From: an uncultured Porphyromonadaceae bacterium
Lineage (GTDB): Bacteria; Bacteroidota; Bacteroidia; Bacteroidales; Muribaculaceae
Reading direction: 5' to 3'
Length of the DNA stretch: 37,820 nt
NCBI GenBank assembly: GCA_947178165.1
Contig: CAMWXH010000018.1
Location: forward strand, 1-37,820
The translations under genes and the position numbers were made by a program. The notes beneath the pieces were generated by a model. The model worked only from the letters and a program-made list of their open reading frames with translations, did no database searches and was not told the DNA's origin. Position 1 is the stretch's first letter. The number at the start of each line of letters is the position of its first letter. Shown here in pieces: positions 1-9,200 of the stretch.

Positions 1-73
1 GCGGTAATAGCTCAGTTGGTAGAGCATCAGCTTCCCAAGCTGAGGGTCGCGAGTTCGAGTCTCGTTTACCGCT
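1..73 (+). tRNA. tRNA-Gly (anticodon CCC)
   Basis: A complete cloverleaf can be folded. The acceptor stem pairs bases 1-7 (GCGGTAA) with 66-72 (TTACCGC). The anticodon stem TCAGC/GCTGA encloses the seven-base loop TTCCCAA, placing anticodon CCC at 34-36, which reads GGG glycine codons. The T loop has the usual TTCGAGT. The CCA end is not encoded: base 73 is T and is followed by CTGA. An open reading frame starting at base 16 runs through this tRNA, but that part is not coding. Confidence 0.95.
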
Positions 74-162
74 CTGATTCAGCTAAAGGTCACGGCTACA
101 AGCCGTTGACCTTTAATTTTTGCTTCCTTACAAAGCTGCATAACTTATTTAGCGCAATACCC

Positions 163-495
163 ATGAAAATAATCCGGAACAAGATAATCCCATTTGGAAA
201 GAAATTCTATGCCATCAACCTCTTCGGCATCCTATTTGCAAAAGGGACCTGTGACCGCGTCACGCTTAATCACGAACGCATCCACACTGCTCAGATGAAA
301 GAATTAGCCTTTATCGGATTCTATATATTGTATCTCATTGAATGGGTGATAAGGCTTATCCAATATCGCAATTATTTCAAAGCCTATTCAAACATATCTT
401 TCGAACGAGAAGCATACGCCAACGATAGAAACCTTAATTACCTCTCAGCCAGACGCCATTATTCCTTTCTCGAATATCTCTTCGACAAACATTAA
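163..495 (+). CDS. Small membrane protein with HExxH motif, unknown function
   Basis: This is a 110-residue protein if read from the ATG at 163. An upstream in-frame start lies inside the tRNA and is rejected. It carries HERIH at residues 37-41, which matches the zinc-binding HExxH pattern, then a hydrophobic segment at about 46-66 that is probably membrane-embedded, then EREAYAN at 81-87, where a glutamate could be a third metal ligand as in gluzincin peptidases. The C-terminus is basic and aromatic. Proteins of this appearance are common as unnamed short proteins in Bacteroidota, so it is probably a real conserved gene. Metal binding or peptidase activity is inferred only from the motif. 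It stands alone between the tRNA and the GH25 gene, on the same strand. Confidence 0.75.
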   Translation: MKIIRNKIIPFGKKFYAINLFGILFAKGTCDRVTLNHERIHTAQMKELAFIGFYILYLIEWVIRLIQYRNYFKAYSNISFEREAYANDRNLNYLSARRHYSFLEYLFDKH

Positions 496-590
496 TTTCA
501 TCAGCTAAACGGTCATCCTCTCTTCTCTCACGCACCATCTTAAAACTTGCTAATGTTACGTTAATAATCCTTTATTTTCCTTTCTACTCA

Positions 591-620
591 TTGCAATTTC
601 GCTCTTTTTCATTTATTTTG
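591..620 (+). promoter_or_regulatory. Weak candidate promoter for the GH25 gene
   Basis: TTG at 591-593 and TATTTTG at 614-620 are separated by 20 bases and lie about 20 bases before the ATG at 641. This resembles the Bacteroidota -33 TTTG / -7 TAnnTTTG arrangement, but neither box is exact and the region is AT-rich. It is a weak call. Confidence 0.25.
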
Positions 621-640
621 TAATAAATTTTCTACAAACT

Positions 641-1393
641 ATGGGAATACGCAAATTATGGCATGAAAAAAAGAAAGACCTCCCGGCAGTGATTATCTTC
701 CTGGGCGTGTCAGTCATGCTCGTATTTTCATGTATGTGGGCATATGACAAGTTCATGACATCGGCGCCATACGTAAGTAACGAACGTTACCCGATTCGTG
801 GAATCGACGTGTCGCGCCACAACGGAATGATGAACCTCGATGCCGCCGCTGCCGACGGAATTGAATTCATATTCATCAAGGCAAGCGAAGGGGAGGAGAT
901 GCACGACGAGAATTTTCATATAAACTATGACAAGGCCGGCCATGCCGGGCTAAAGCGCGGCGCTTATCACTTCTTTCGCTTCGATAAAGACGGCATATCC
1001 CAGGGACAGAATTTCATGCGCGCCGTGGGCGACCGGCAATTGGAACTTGGGGTGGTGGTAGATATCGAAGAGAGCGGCAACGCAAGAAACGTGCCCCGCG
1101 ATTCAATAATGCAGCGTCTGGCAGATATGGTGGAATACCTCAACATGCATGGCCATCGCGTGATGTTCTATACCAACCGCCAGGGATATGAGGATTTCCT
1201 GATGAACAACTACACCGGGATGCCCCTATGGATATGCCACTTCTCCTCCACTCCCTTCGATGCCGACTGGACATTCTGGCAATTCGATCATCACGGCAAA
1301 GTGAAAGGTATCTCTTCGGAAGTCGATCTGAATGTTTTCGTCGGATCGCGCAAAGACTGGGAGGCATACCTCAGCAGCGCCGAGACGCAATGA
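641..1393 (+). CDS. Membrane-anchored GH25-family lysozyme-like glycoside hydrolase
   Basis: The 250-residue protein has a short basic cytoplasmic start, one hydrophobic segment at about residues 15-35 (uncleaved anchor or signal peptide) and a GH25 (Chalaropsis-type muramidase) barrel from about 52 to 243. Family landmarks are visible: RGIDVSRHNG with the conserved Asp56, the DIE motif with Asp141 and Glu143, GAYHFFRF on the third strand, FYTNRQGYE, and a closing VDLNVF with Asp229. GH25 enzymes hydrolyse the MurNAc-GlcNAc bond of peptidoglycan. The membrane segment suggests action on peptidoglycan from the periplasmic side. All expected acidic residues are present, so it is probably active. 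It sits in its own transcription unit after a 145-base gap and before the first PorU gene. Confidence 0.9.
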   Translation: MGIRKLWHEKKKDLPAVIIFLGVSVMLVFSCMWAYDKFMTSAPYVSNERYPIRGIDVSRHNGMMNLDAAAADGIEFIFIKASEGEEMHDENFHINYDKAGHAGLKRGAYHFFRFDKDGISQGQNFMRAVGDRQLELGVVVDIEESGNARNVPRDSIMQRLADMVEYLNMHGHRVMFYTNRQGYEDFLMNNYTGMPLWICHFSSTPFDADWTFWQFDHHGKVKGISSEVDLNVFVGSRKDWEAYLSSAETQ

Positions 1394-1491
1394 AACACAA
1401 TATCATATCATCAGTTTACGTTACATAATCGGATTCATTCGCCTTGCAGAGGCGAGAGAATCTGAAAACAGATTCACTAACCGGATATCAC

Positions 1492-4400
1492 GTGAGAAAA
1501 AATATATATCTTTTCATACTACCCCTCTTTTTTGCTTGGGTCTTTTCCATCACCTTGCCGGGCTTTGCTCTACCGGCCGACTTTTTCGCCAAGAAATCAG
1601 TCCTCGCTGAGGGTAAATGGGTCAAGATTGAAGCCGACAAGACCGGAATACAGTTTATTCCGGCCGCCGCTTTACGCTCTATGGGATTCAATGATGTGGC
1701 GAAAGTGAACGTATATGGCACGGGGGGAAGGATGCTCCCCGAGAAGCTTGACTCAACCATAACCGATGACCTTCCCTTGCTCCCATGCGTAAAAAATGAG
1801 AAAGGGCTATATTATTTTTCCACCGATGTGGTTTCCTGGCAACCATCCCGCGACGTGCCTTACAGCCACACGCTTAATCCATACGACACCAAGAGCTACT
1901 ATTTCCTTTCCGACCGCGATGTGGAAAAGAAGGGAGAGGTGTCAAAGGTTCCCGCCCCCGCTTCAGCGTCAGGGCCAATGAAAACCTTCACCGAAAGACT
2001 ATACCACGAATCGGAACTGGCAGGCTTTGCTGAGACGGGACGCACCCTATTGGGCGAGGATTTCCGCACCACACGCTCCCGCTCTTTCCCCTTCACTTTA
2101 TCCGGACTTGCCGGCGACAGCGCAATAATCAAAGTCCGCTTCGGAGCCAAGTCCTCCACCCCATCGTCGCTTATGATCTCGGCCAATGGCAAACGGCTCC
2201 CCTCCACATCTTCCGACCAAATCAATGAAAGCACTTCAGTGGCTGAATTCATTCGTGCCGTCAACAGCATAAAGACTGTCAAGAATCCAAGCGAGAACCT
2301 TAATATAGAGATTTCATATTCCTCCACCGGGAATGTATCAGCCGCGCGTCTTGACTATATCGAAGTATTTTACGAACGCGAACTGAGGCTTAACAACGGT
2401 TACCTCCATTTCTACACATCCGATCCCGAAAACTCCGCGGCCTCTATTGAGGGTTGCTCCCCTTCCACCCGGATCTGGGACGTTACAAATCCCTCGGCCC
2501 CTCAAGAGATTGAATTCAGTCTCTCCGGATCCGTTGCCACTATAGCCCTTGCTGACAGCTATCACGAATACATTGCATTCGACCCGGAAAAGATAGCACA
2601 AAGCCAGCCTGCTTGGCAACCTGTGGCTAATCAGGATATTCACGGAATGGAGACACCCGATATGGTTATTATAACATATAACACATATATGGATGCGGCC
2701 CGAAGGTTGGCGACCCTGCATGAACAGCATGACGGGATGAAGGTTGCCGTGCTCGAGCCAGAAAACATTTATAACGAATTTTCCGGTGGCTCTGCAGATG
2801 TGACCGCTTTCCGCAAGTTGCTCAAGATGTGGCATGACCGAGGTGGCGAACGCAGCATCCGGTATTGCCTGCTTATGGGCCGTCCCTATTTCGACAACCG
2901 CATGCTTACCAGCGAAGCAAAGAACCTCGGGTATCGTCCCATGCCTATATGGCAGGAGCCTTCCCTGTTCACTGATGCAGGCTCCTATTCCACAGATTCA
3001 TATATTGCTATGCTCGACGACTGTCCGAAAGGGTTCAGCATGGCATCTGCAAAGCACCATGTGGCTGTAGGGCGCCTCCCGGTGAAGAATGCACAGGAGG
3101 CTGATGCCGTGGCCGCAAAGATTGAGAAATATGTGAAGGAACCCAACTATGGCGCATGGCGAAACAAGATGATGCTCGTGGCCGATGACATCGACGATGC
3201 ATCCATGGCTTCGAGCAAGCCTGAGAATATGAACACTTTCATAGATCAGTCGCAGAGCATCTACAATATTCTTTCCACTTCACCGGAAGGGAAGAAATAT
3301 ATCTACGACCGCGTGTATCTTGACGCGCATAAGCTTGAGACCACAAGTGTCGGCCTGCGCTATCCAACGGCACGCGCAAAGATGCTCGCCAACTGGAATG
3401 AAGGCGTGGTGTTTACCAACTACCTCGGCCATGCAAATGAGTCCAGCTGGTCGCACGAGAAGATTCTGACTTTTGAAGATATCAAAAGTTTCTCCAACCG
3501 TAACCTCACATTCATGTTCGGCGGAACATGCGAGTTTGCCCACTGGGATGGCAACACCGTTAGCGGCGGCGAGATTATGGTGCTGAATCCCACTGCAGGT
3601 GCCATCGCTATGGTTATGCCCAGCCGGACTGTATATATCACCCAGAATTACCAGCTAAACAAAGCTATGGCTCCCTATCTCCTTAAGGAGAATGAGAAAG
3701 GGGAACGTCCACGCATAGGCGATTTCTTCCGCCGTGGCATGAATGATCTTTCCGACAGCAATAAGCTCCGGTTCTGTCTGGTAGGCGATCCGGCCATAAC
3801 TTTCCCTCTCCCTACGAATCTCGTTGAGATCGAGTCGGTCAATGGCATCGATGTTTCGACTGAACCTGCCGATCTCCCTGAAATACCTGCATTAGGGAAA
3901 GTGGAGGTGAAAGGGTATATTGCCAATCCTGCCGGAGAAAAGGAGACTGACTTCAACGGCGTGCTTGAAATCATACTATTCGATGCAGAGAAAGTTGTTT
4001 CGACCAAAGGGTTCGGGAAGGGCCTTGACCGTACCTACAACGACCGCAAGACGCGCCTTACCACAGTCTCGGTGAAGGTGGTTAACGGCGAATGGTCTGC
4101 CCGGCTAATGCTGCCTGCTGAAATTGAAAATAACTACTCTCCGGCTCTTATCACCGCCTATGCCTGGAATGAGTCAACCGGCGAGGAGGCGCATGGAATG
4201 ACTGAGAATCTGTATGTTTATGGTTATGACGATGATGCCGAGCCTGACAACAAAGCTCCCGAAATTGAGAGCTTCTATCTGAATAATCCGGCTTTCACCA
4301 ACGGTGCGGTCGTCACCTCCAACCCCATTGTCTTCGCCACCTTCTCCGATGAATCGGGAATTAATGTCTCCGATGCTGGAATAGGCCACCAGATGGTGCT

Positions 4401-4911
4401 GACGCTTGATGGCAAGAAGGTCTTTAATGACCTTAACACCTTCTTCACCGCTGATCCTTCGCGCGAAGGGACCGGTTCGATCTGTTATCCTCTCGAAGGC
4501 CTCGAACCGGGCAAACATACGCTCACTCTTTCAGTGTGGGACAATGCCAACAACTCGGCTACGCGTCAGCTTGAATTTAACGTTGGGGCGGCTGTGGATC
4601 CTTTGATAACAGATCTTTCAACCAATGTGAATCCGGCCTCGACAAGCGTTATCTTCGCTGTCACCATAGATCGTCCTAACAGCAATGTGGAGTGCAACCT
4701 TGAAGTCTTTGACCTTTCCGGGCGCACAGTATGGCAATCAGCCCGCAATGTCACCACCGATATGCAGAGTTCCCTCAGCATATCCTGGGATCTGAAAGAT
4801 TCCAAGGGTGTGAGGGTGCCACGAGGCATCTATCTCTACCGCGCAACAGTCCGCACTCCGGAAGGCACATACTCTTCAAAGAGCTGTAAACTCGCTGTCA
4901 CAGCCCAGTAG
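1492..4911 (+). CDS. porU: Type IX secretion sortase PorU (peptidase family C25)
   Basis: PorU is the outer-membrane gingipain-like sortase that removes the C-terminal sorting domain of T9SS cargo and attaches the cargo to the cell surface. The catalytic pair is visible: His in YLGHANESSW (codon at 3430) and Cys in GGTCEFAHWD (codon at 3529), 33 residues apart, followed by SGGE and GAIAMVMPSRTVY blocks typical of PorU. A gingipain-like segment with LHEQHDGMKVAV and YNEFSGG precedes them. The C-terminus ends in an Ig-like and CTD-like region. The chosen start is GTG 1492, because VRKNIYLFILPLFF begins a good signal peptide; TTG 1444 is an in-frame alternative adding 16 residues. Length is close to the known PorU family. 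It heads a tight plus-strand block with rex, an FAH-like gene and a second PorU-like gene. Confidence 0.9.
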   Translation: MRKNIYLFILPLFFAWVFSITLPGFALPADFFAKKSVLAEGKWVKIEADKTGIQFIPAAALRSMGFNDVAKVNVYGTGGRMLPEKLDSTITDDLPLLPCVKNEKGLYYFSTDVVSWQPSRDVPYSHTLNPYDTKSYYFLSDRDVEKKGEVSKVPAPASASGPMKTFTERLYHESELAGFAETGRTLLGEDFRTTRSRSFPFTLSGLAGDSAIIKVRFGAKSSTPSSLMISANGKRLPSTSSDQINESTSVAEFIRAVNSIKTVKNPSENLNIEISYSSTGNVSAARLDYIEVFYERELRLNNGYLHFYTSDPENSAASIEGCSPSTRIWDVTNPSAPQEIEFSLSGSVATIALADSYHEYIAFDPEKIAQSQPAWQPVANQDIHGMETPDMVIITYNTYMDAARRLATLHEQHDGMKVAVLEPENIYNEFSGGSADVTAFRKLLKMWHDRGGERSIRYCLLMGRPYFDNRMLTSEAKNLGYRPMPIWQEPSLFTDAGSYSTDSYIAMLDDCPKGFSMASAKHHVAVGRLPVKNAQEADAVAAKIEKYVKEPNYGAWRNKMMLVADDIDDASMASSKPENMNTFIDQSQSIYNILSTSPEGKKYIYDRVYLDAHKLETTSVGLRYPTARAKMLANWNEGVVFTNYLGHANESSWSHEKILTFEDIKSFSNRNLTFMFGGTCEFAHWDGNTVSGGEIMVLNPTAGAIAMVMPSRTVYITQNYQLNKAMAPYLLKENEKGERPRIGDFFRRGMNDLSDSNKLRFCLVGDPAITFPLPTNLVEIESVNGIDVSTEPADLPEIPALGKVEVKGYIANPAGEKETDFNGVLEIILFDAEKVVSTKGFGKGLDRTYNDRKTRLTTVSVKVVNGEWSARLMLPAEIENNYSPALITAYAWNESTGEEAHGMTENLYVYGYDDDAEPDNKAPEIESFYLNNPAFTNGAVVTSNPIVFATFSDESGINVSDAGIGHQMVLTLDGKKVFNDLNTFFTADPSREGTGSICYPLEGLEPGKHTLTLSVWDNANNSATRQLEFNVGAAVDPLITDLSTNVNPASTSVIFAVTIDRPNSNVECNLEVFDLSGRTVWQSARNVTTDMQSSLSISWDLKDSKGVRVPRGIYLYRATVRTPEGTYSSKSCKLAVTAQ

Positions 4912-4974
4912 TTTCCGCTCGGCGGCAGTTAGATGCCACGGCAAGAATGAATCGTGTAATAGCAAAAAGCAATA

Positions 4975-5616
4975 ATGAATCCAGTCAGCAACATAATCCT
5001 CCCCGAGCCGACACTTAGGCGCTTGCCTTGGTATCTTGCATACGTGGAGATTCTGCAGAAACAGAAAATTGAGTTTGTCTCCTCAACTCAGATTTCACGC
5101 GCTCTCAGTGTGGATGCTTCGCAGATTGCCAAGGATCTCTCTTTCCTTAATATAAAGGGGAAGACCCGCATCGGTTATGAAGTGGATGCCCTTGCTGAGG
5201 GATTGGCCGATTTCCTCGGTTTCTCTCAGTGTCACCGGGCATATATGATTGGATGCGGAAGCCTGGGGAAAGCGCTTATACGCGATTCCGGCTTATCCAA
5301 ATACGGGCTTGAGATTGTTGCAGGATTTGATATTGACCCTAATGTCGTATCGCGCACCGACCTTGGAGTGCCGATTTATCATATCGACAGGATTTATGAG
5401 ATAATGGAGGAGAATCCCGCATCAATCGGCATTCTTGCCGTACCCTCCGGAATGGCTCAGGAATCGGCCGATATTGCCATTGGAGCAGGGATAAAGGCTA
5501 TCTGGAACTTCACACCCTACCGAGTGAAAGTGGCCGAGGGGATTGTGATGGCCAATACCTCCATCTATGCCCACCTCGCTCTGATATTCAATCGACTCAA
5601 TTCATTGGAAAGATGA
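4975..5616 (+). CDS. rex: Redox-sensing transcriptional repressor Rex
   Basis: The 213-residue protein has the two Rex domains: an N-terminal winged helix (about residues 10-75, with SSTQISRALSVDASQIAKDL and the following GKTRIGYEV) and a Rossmann domain starting with MIGCGSLGKAL at about 91-101, then FDIDPNVV for dinucleotide contact. Rex represses fermentation and respiration genes and leaves DNA when NADH rises. Its ATG is 63 bases after porU, and its TGA overlaps the start of the next gene by four bases (ATGA), so it is translationally coupled to the FAH-like protein. Whether it controls the surrounding secretion genes cannot be read from the sequence, and no clear Rex palindrome was found by eye. 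Confidence 0.93.
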   Translation: MNPVSNIILPEPTLRRLPWYLAYVEILQKQKIEFVSSTQISRALSVDASQIAKDLSFLNIKGKTRIGYEVDALAEGLADFLGFSQCHRAYMIGCGSLGKALIRDSGLSKYGLEIVAGFDIDPNVVSRTDLGVPIYHIDRIYEIMEENPASIGILAVPSGMAQESADIAIGAGIKAIWNFTPYRVKVAEGIVMANTSIYAHLALIFNRLNSLER

Positions 5617-6197
5617 AAATTATTGCTTTATTACCCGGCTTATTCTCTCATGAGAAATATGGATTGAAACCGACTCTCTCTTATCCTGATTCCTCGATTG
5701 TAAAAAACGGGAATCCGGTGTTCATCCCCGACTTCGACACATCCTTTTCAGGCCGATTTTTCTTGGCTGTAAAGATTTCGCGCCTGGGCAAGAATGTGGC
5801 CGAACGTTTTGCTTCCAGATATTATTCAGAGGTTGCACCCGTGATTGCAATCTATGCCGACAATCTTCTATCGTCGCTCAAGGCCGCCGGCCTGCCATGG
5901 ACAATAGCCACCGGTTTTGACAAAAGTCTCGTTGTGGGGAATTTTGTATCCTATTCCGAAATTATCCGGACTGGCCATCTGACTCTTGATGATTCCGAGT
6001 GCGGGAAGAAGGAAGTGACTCTCCCTTCCGCCCGGGAGATAGCGGCCGCCGTGAATGAGGTGAGCCGTTACAATTCATTGAAAATGGGTGACCTGATTCT
6101 GCTTCCAATTGATTCTGAGCCTTTGTCGCTCAAGATAGACTCTCTCATAACTATTGGCACCGGCAATGAGACTTTATTAAAGATGCCTGTAAGATAA
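5613..6197 (+). CDS. Degenerate fumarylacetoacetate-hydrolase-family protein, probably not catalytic
   Basis: This 194-residue protein aligns by eye along its length with the short Bacteroidota FAH-family hydrolases: NPVFIPDF, VKISRLGKNVAERFASRYY, LLSSLKAAGLPW and TGFDKS are all recognisable. The acidic metal ligands of the family are gone. The usual Y-E-V-E segment before the RLGKN block reads GRFF here (residues 47-50), and the usual G-I-D-F-T-A-R-D reads VIAIYADN, with alanine 79 in place of the metal-binding aspartate. The N-terminal GLNY-like strand is also altered. It is therefore likely a pseudoenzyme that keeps the fold for another use, or a decaying copy. The reading frame is intact and it is coupled to rex by a four-base overlap, which favours a maintained function. 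The family motifs were recalled, not aligned by program. Confidence 0.75.
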   Translation: MKIIALLPGLFSHEKYGLKPTLSYPDSSIVKNGNPVFIPDFDTSFSGRFFLAVKISRLGKNVAERFASRYYSEVAPVIAIYADNLLSSLKAAGLPWTIATGFDKSLVVGNFVSYSEIIRTGHLTLDDSECGKKEVTLPSAREIAAAVNEVSRYNSLKMGDLILLPIDSEPLSLKIDSLITIGTGNETLLKMPVR

Positions 6198-6221
6198 AAT
6201 AATCATATTAAAAAATTATCG

Positions 6222-9200
6222 ATGAAACGATTCTTTTTCCATAATATATCATGGGCTTTCCTGGCAGGTCTTTGCTTCTTGGCTTTGACCCTTTCGGCGA
6301 GCGCATCCGAAAAATATCCTTTCACCCCTAACTCCCGGCTCTCTTCGGGACATTGGGTCAAGGTGTCCGTTCCTGAAACAGGAATCTATGAAATCAGTTA
6401 TCAGGAACTACGTGAAATGGGGTTCACCGATCCATCTAAGGTTGGTGTCTATGGGAAAGGAGGCATCGCTCTCCCAATGTCGTTCACCGATGGAGAGAAC
6501 CCCCTATTTTCCGATGACCTCCAGCCTGTCAGTGTGTGGCATCATGATGATAAAGTTTTCTTTTACGGCCGTGCCACCGAAGAGATTGCCTTCAATCCCT
6601 CGTCAGCGCAGTTTGAGAGGAAAAGCCTTAACATATATTCGCTTGAAGGGGCATATTTCCTTTCCGACTGTGACGCGCCTATGCTGATGGCCGTCGGCAA
6701 CAAACCTGACAAAGCCACGACATCCTATTATTTAGGTTTCGATTATATATATCATGAGGCGGATTTGCATCAGAACACCACGGAGACAGGACAGCTTTTC
6801 TGGGGTGAAGACCTTATGGCCAACCCTTCCGGCTTCACCTGGAAATTAAACCTTCCTCTCCTTGACATCAATGCGAAAGCCAAGCTGGAATGCAAGGCTT
6901 ATGCCGCCGACAAGACTACGGGGACAATGAGATATGGAGTGACACAAGCCACCTCAGGCAACCGTTCATTCAATGTGCGCCATCCATCTCCCGCTTCGGG
7001 AAATAAGATAAATCCCGAATTCATGCATCTCACCAATCCGGTGATTTCTCTTGCCATTCCTTCCACAGAACTGGATTTATATGTCAAGGTTGACAATCCG
7101 AGCGGCGATTTCATCAACCTTGATTACTGGGTTTTCACCTACGGCAAGCTGCTTCCTGATTTCGCTGTTTCTCCCCGCCCTCAGGAGAGGTTGGCAATAA
7201 CTGCCAAAGGGACTAAACCGGGGACAATGACTGTAGCCCAAGCCGACAAGGTGGAAGTGTTTGACATTACCGATCCCCGTAATATTTCGTTGCTTGCAAA
7301 AGAACAAACAGGAGAAGCATCACAATTTTATTTCAACGCCCCCGACCGTTTCCGTGAATTCATTTTCTGCAATCTTTCAAAAAATCAGAAAAAGATTTCA
7401 GGTTATGAAATAATTGCCAATTCCGATCTTCACGCCCTCGCTTCGCAAGGGGCCGATTTCCTTATAATCACCTTGCCCCGATACAAGGATTTTGCCGATC
7501 GTCTTGCCGAGCTTCACAGGCAACACAATGGCATGCGCGTTGCTGTGGCGACCACTCCGGAAGTATATAACGAATTTTCAGGCGGCATACCTGACCCTAT
7601 GGCCTATCGCGCAATGATGAAGATGTGCTATGAGGCATCGGCAGGAGATTTGAAAAACATTCTTCTTGTAGGTAAAGCATACGGTGATTTCCGCAGCATC
7701 CTTTCCAACAACGGACAGGATGACTATCTGATAGCTTTTCAGGATAATCGCGTCACCAGCGAAACCCATGCCGCCAATGCTATGGATTTCTACGGGTTTG
7801 CTGATGACTTCACTTATTCCTCATTCCAGAATAACAATATGCAAGTCGGTGTTGGAATTCTGCCTTTCTTTTCTGAAGAGGAAGCGGAAAACTATCTCCG
7901 AAAAGTGGAAAAATATCTTTTTGATGAAGATAAGGCTTCTTTTGCAGGTGAATTTCTCTCAATAGGTGGCGTGGGCGATAACCACACACACGACACACAG
8001 GCCAAACAGCTTTCAGAATATTGGACTTCGTATGCCAATCCGGGCCAGAATAATGAGGTGCTGGCACTTGATGCTATGGGTGAGACTGAGTCGAAAAGGA
8101 AGCTAATGGCCGACCTTGACAAGGGTAAACTTCTAACCTCCTATTTCGGTCATGGAACCTCCTTCGGAATCAACAGCACATCCGATTTTTTCCAGACAAA
8201 GGATATCCCTTCGCTTAAGAATGAGAAATCAGGGTTCATGTTGATTTGTGCCTGCGATCTCTCCGACACCGACCACTCTAAGAAAGGTTTCGGCGAACTT
8301 GTCGTGACCGGCACAAAATTTGGCATGTTAGGTTCAGTGATGGCCACTCGCACCGTATGGTCAGGACAGAATTTCGAGCTTGCCAAACTTTTCTCCACTG
8401 CCCTTTATGCAGACCCCAACAAGGTGACCGATAAAAACAATCCTACAAAGAAGATCACCATGTATCGGCAGACCACACCCACAATCGGGGAGGTTTTTGC
8501 AAGAGCTAAAACTATGTCGAATTACACTAATTCTCTTGCCTATCTTTACATCGGAGATCCTGCCCTCACCATCCCGGTCCCTTTAAGAAGGATTTCGACT
8601 GATAGCCCCAAGGAAGCCGCACCGGGTGAAATCATAAGGATAAAGGGAACGGTTCTTACCTCTGATTCCATTCATCTGCGCGACACTCTTCCTATTGATT
8701 CATACCGTCTCCCTAAGGATGCGGAATATACAGGGAAAGTTGTGGTGAAATTATTATCGAGTGCGAAAGAATTTCTTTCGAACGACTATATCACCAATAC
8801 CAAGGCTACGGGCAAACAGCTGTATATCCCAATATCTGATGGCCCGTTTGCGGAATATGGTGCTGAAGTAAAGGGAGGTGAATTTGATTTTCAGATCACC
8901 ATTCCGAAGTCGGCAGAAATCTGCGAGGGCGACACGTTGCGTCTATGCATCACGTCCTACGATCCGCGGAAAGATCTGGCGGCCTCCGGATGCACTCAAC
9001 TTAAAATCCTTTCTCGCTCAGAAGATGCCGCTCTTGATAGGGAGGCTCCCACCATAAACATCGTGTATGATGCTGTAGCAGACCGGGTTGCCATCTCCAT
9101 TTCCGACAACAGCTCTCTTCCGGCAGATTGCCTGGTGGCCGAAATTGATGGAGAGAGTGTCATGCCTGTCCTGCTCAATAAATCTTCAGATGGAGGTTCC

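Noticed and set aside
16..162. An in-frame upstream extension of the small HExxH protein beginning at 16
   Set aside because: It would translate the tRNA-Gly gene; the ATG at 163 gives a clean protein start.
1444..1491. TTG 1444 as the start of PorU
   Set aside because: Not excluded, but the signal peptide begins at the GTG at 1492 and the added residues are polar and unlike a signal sequence.
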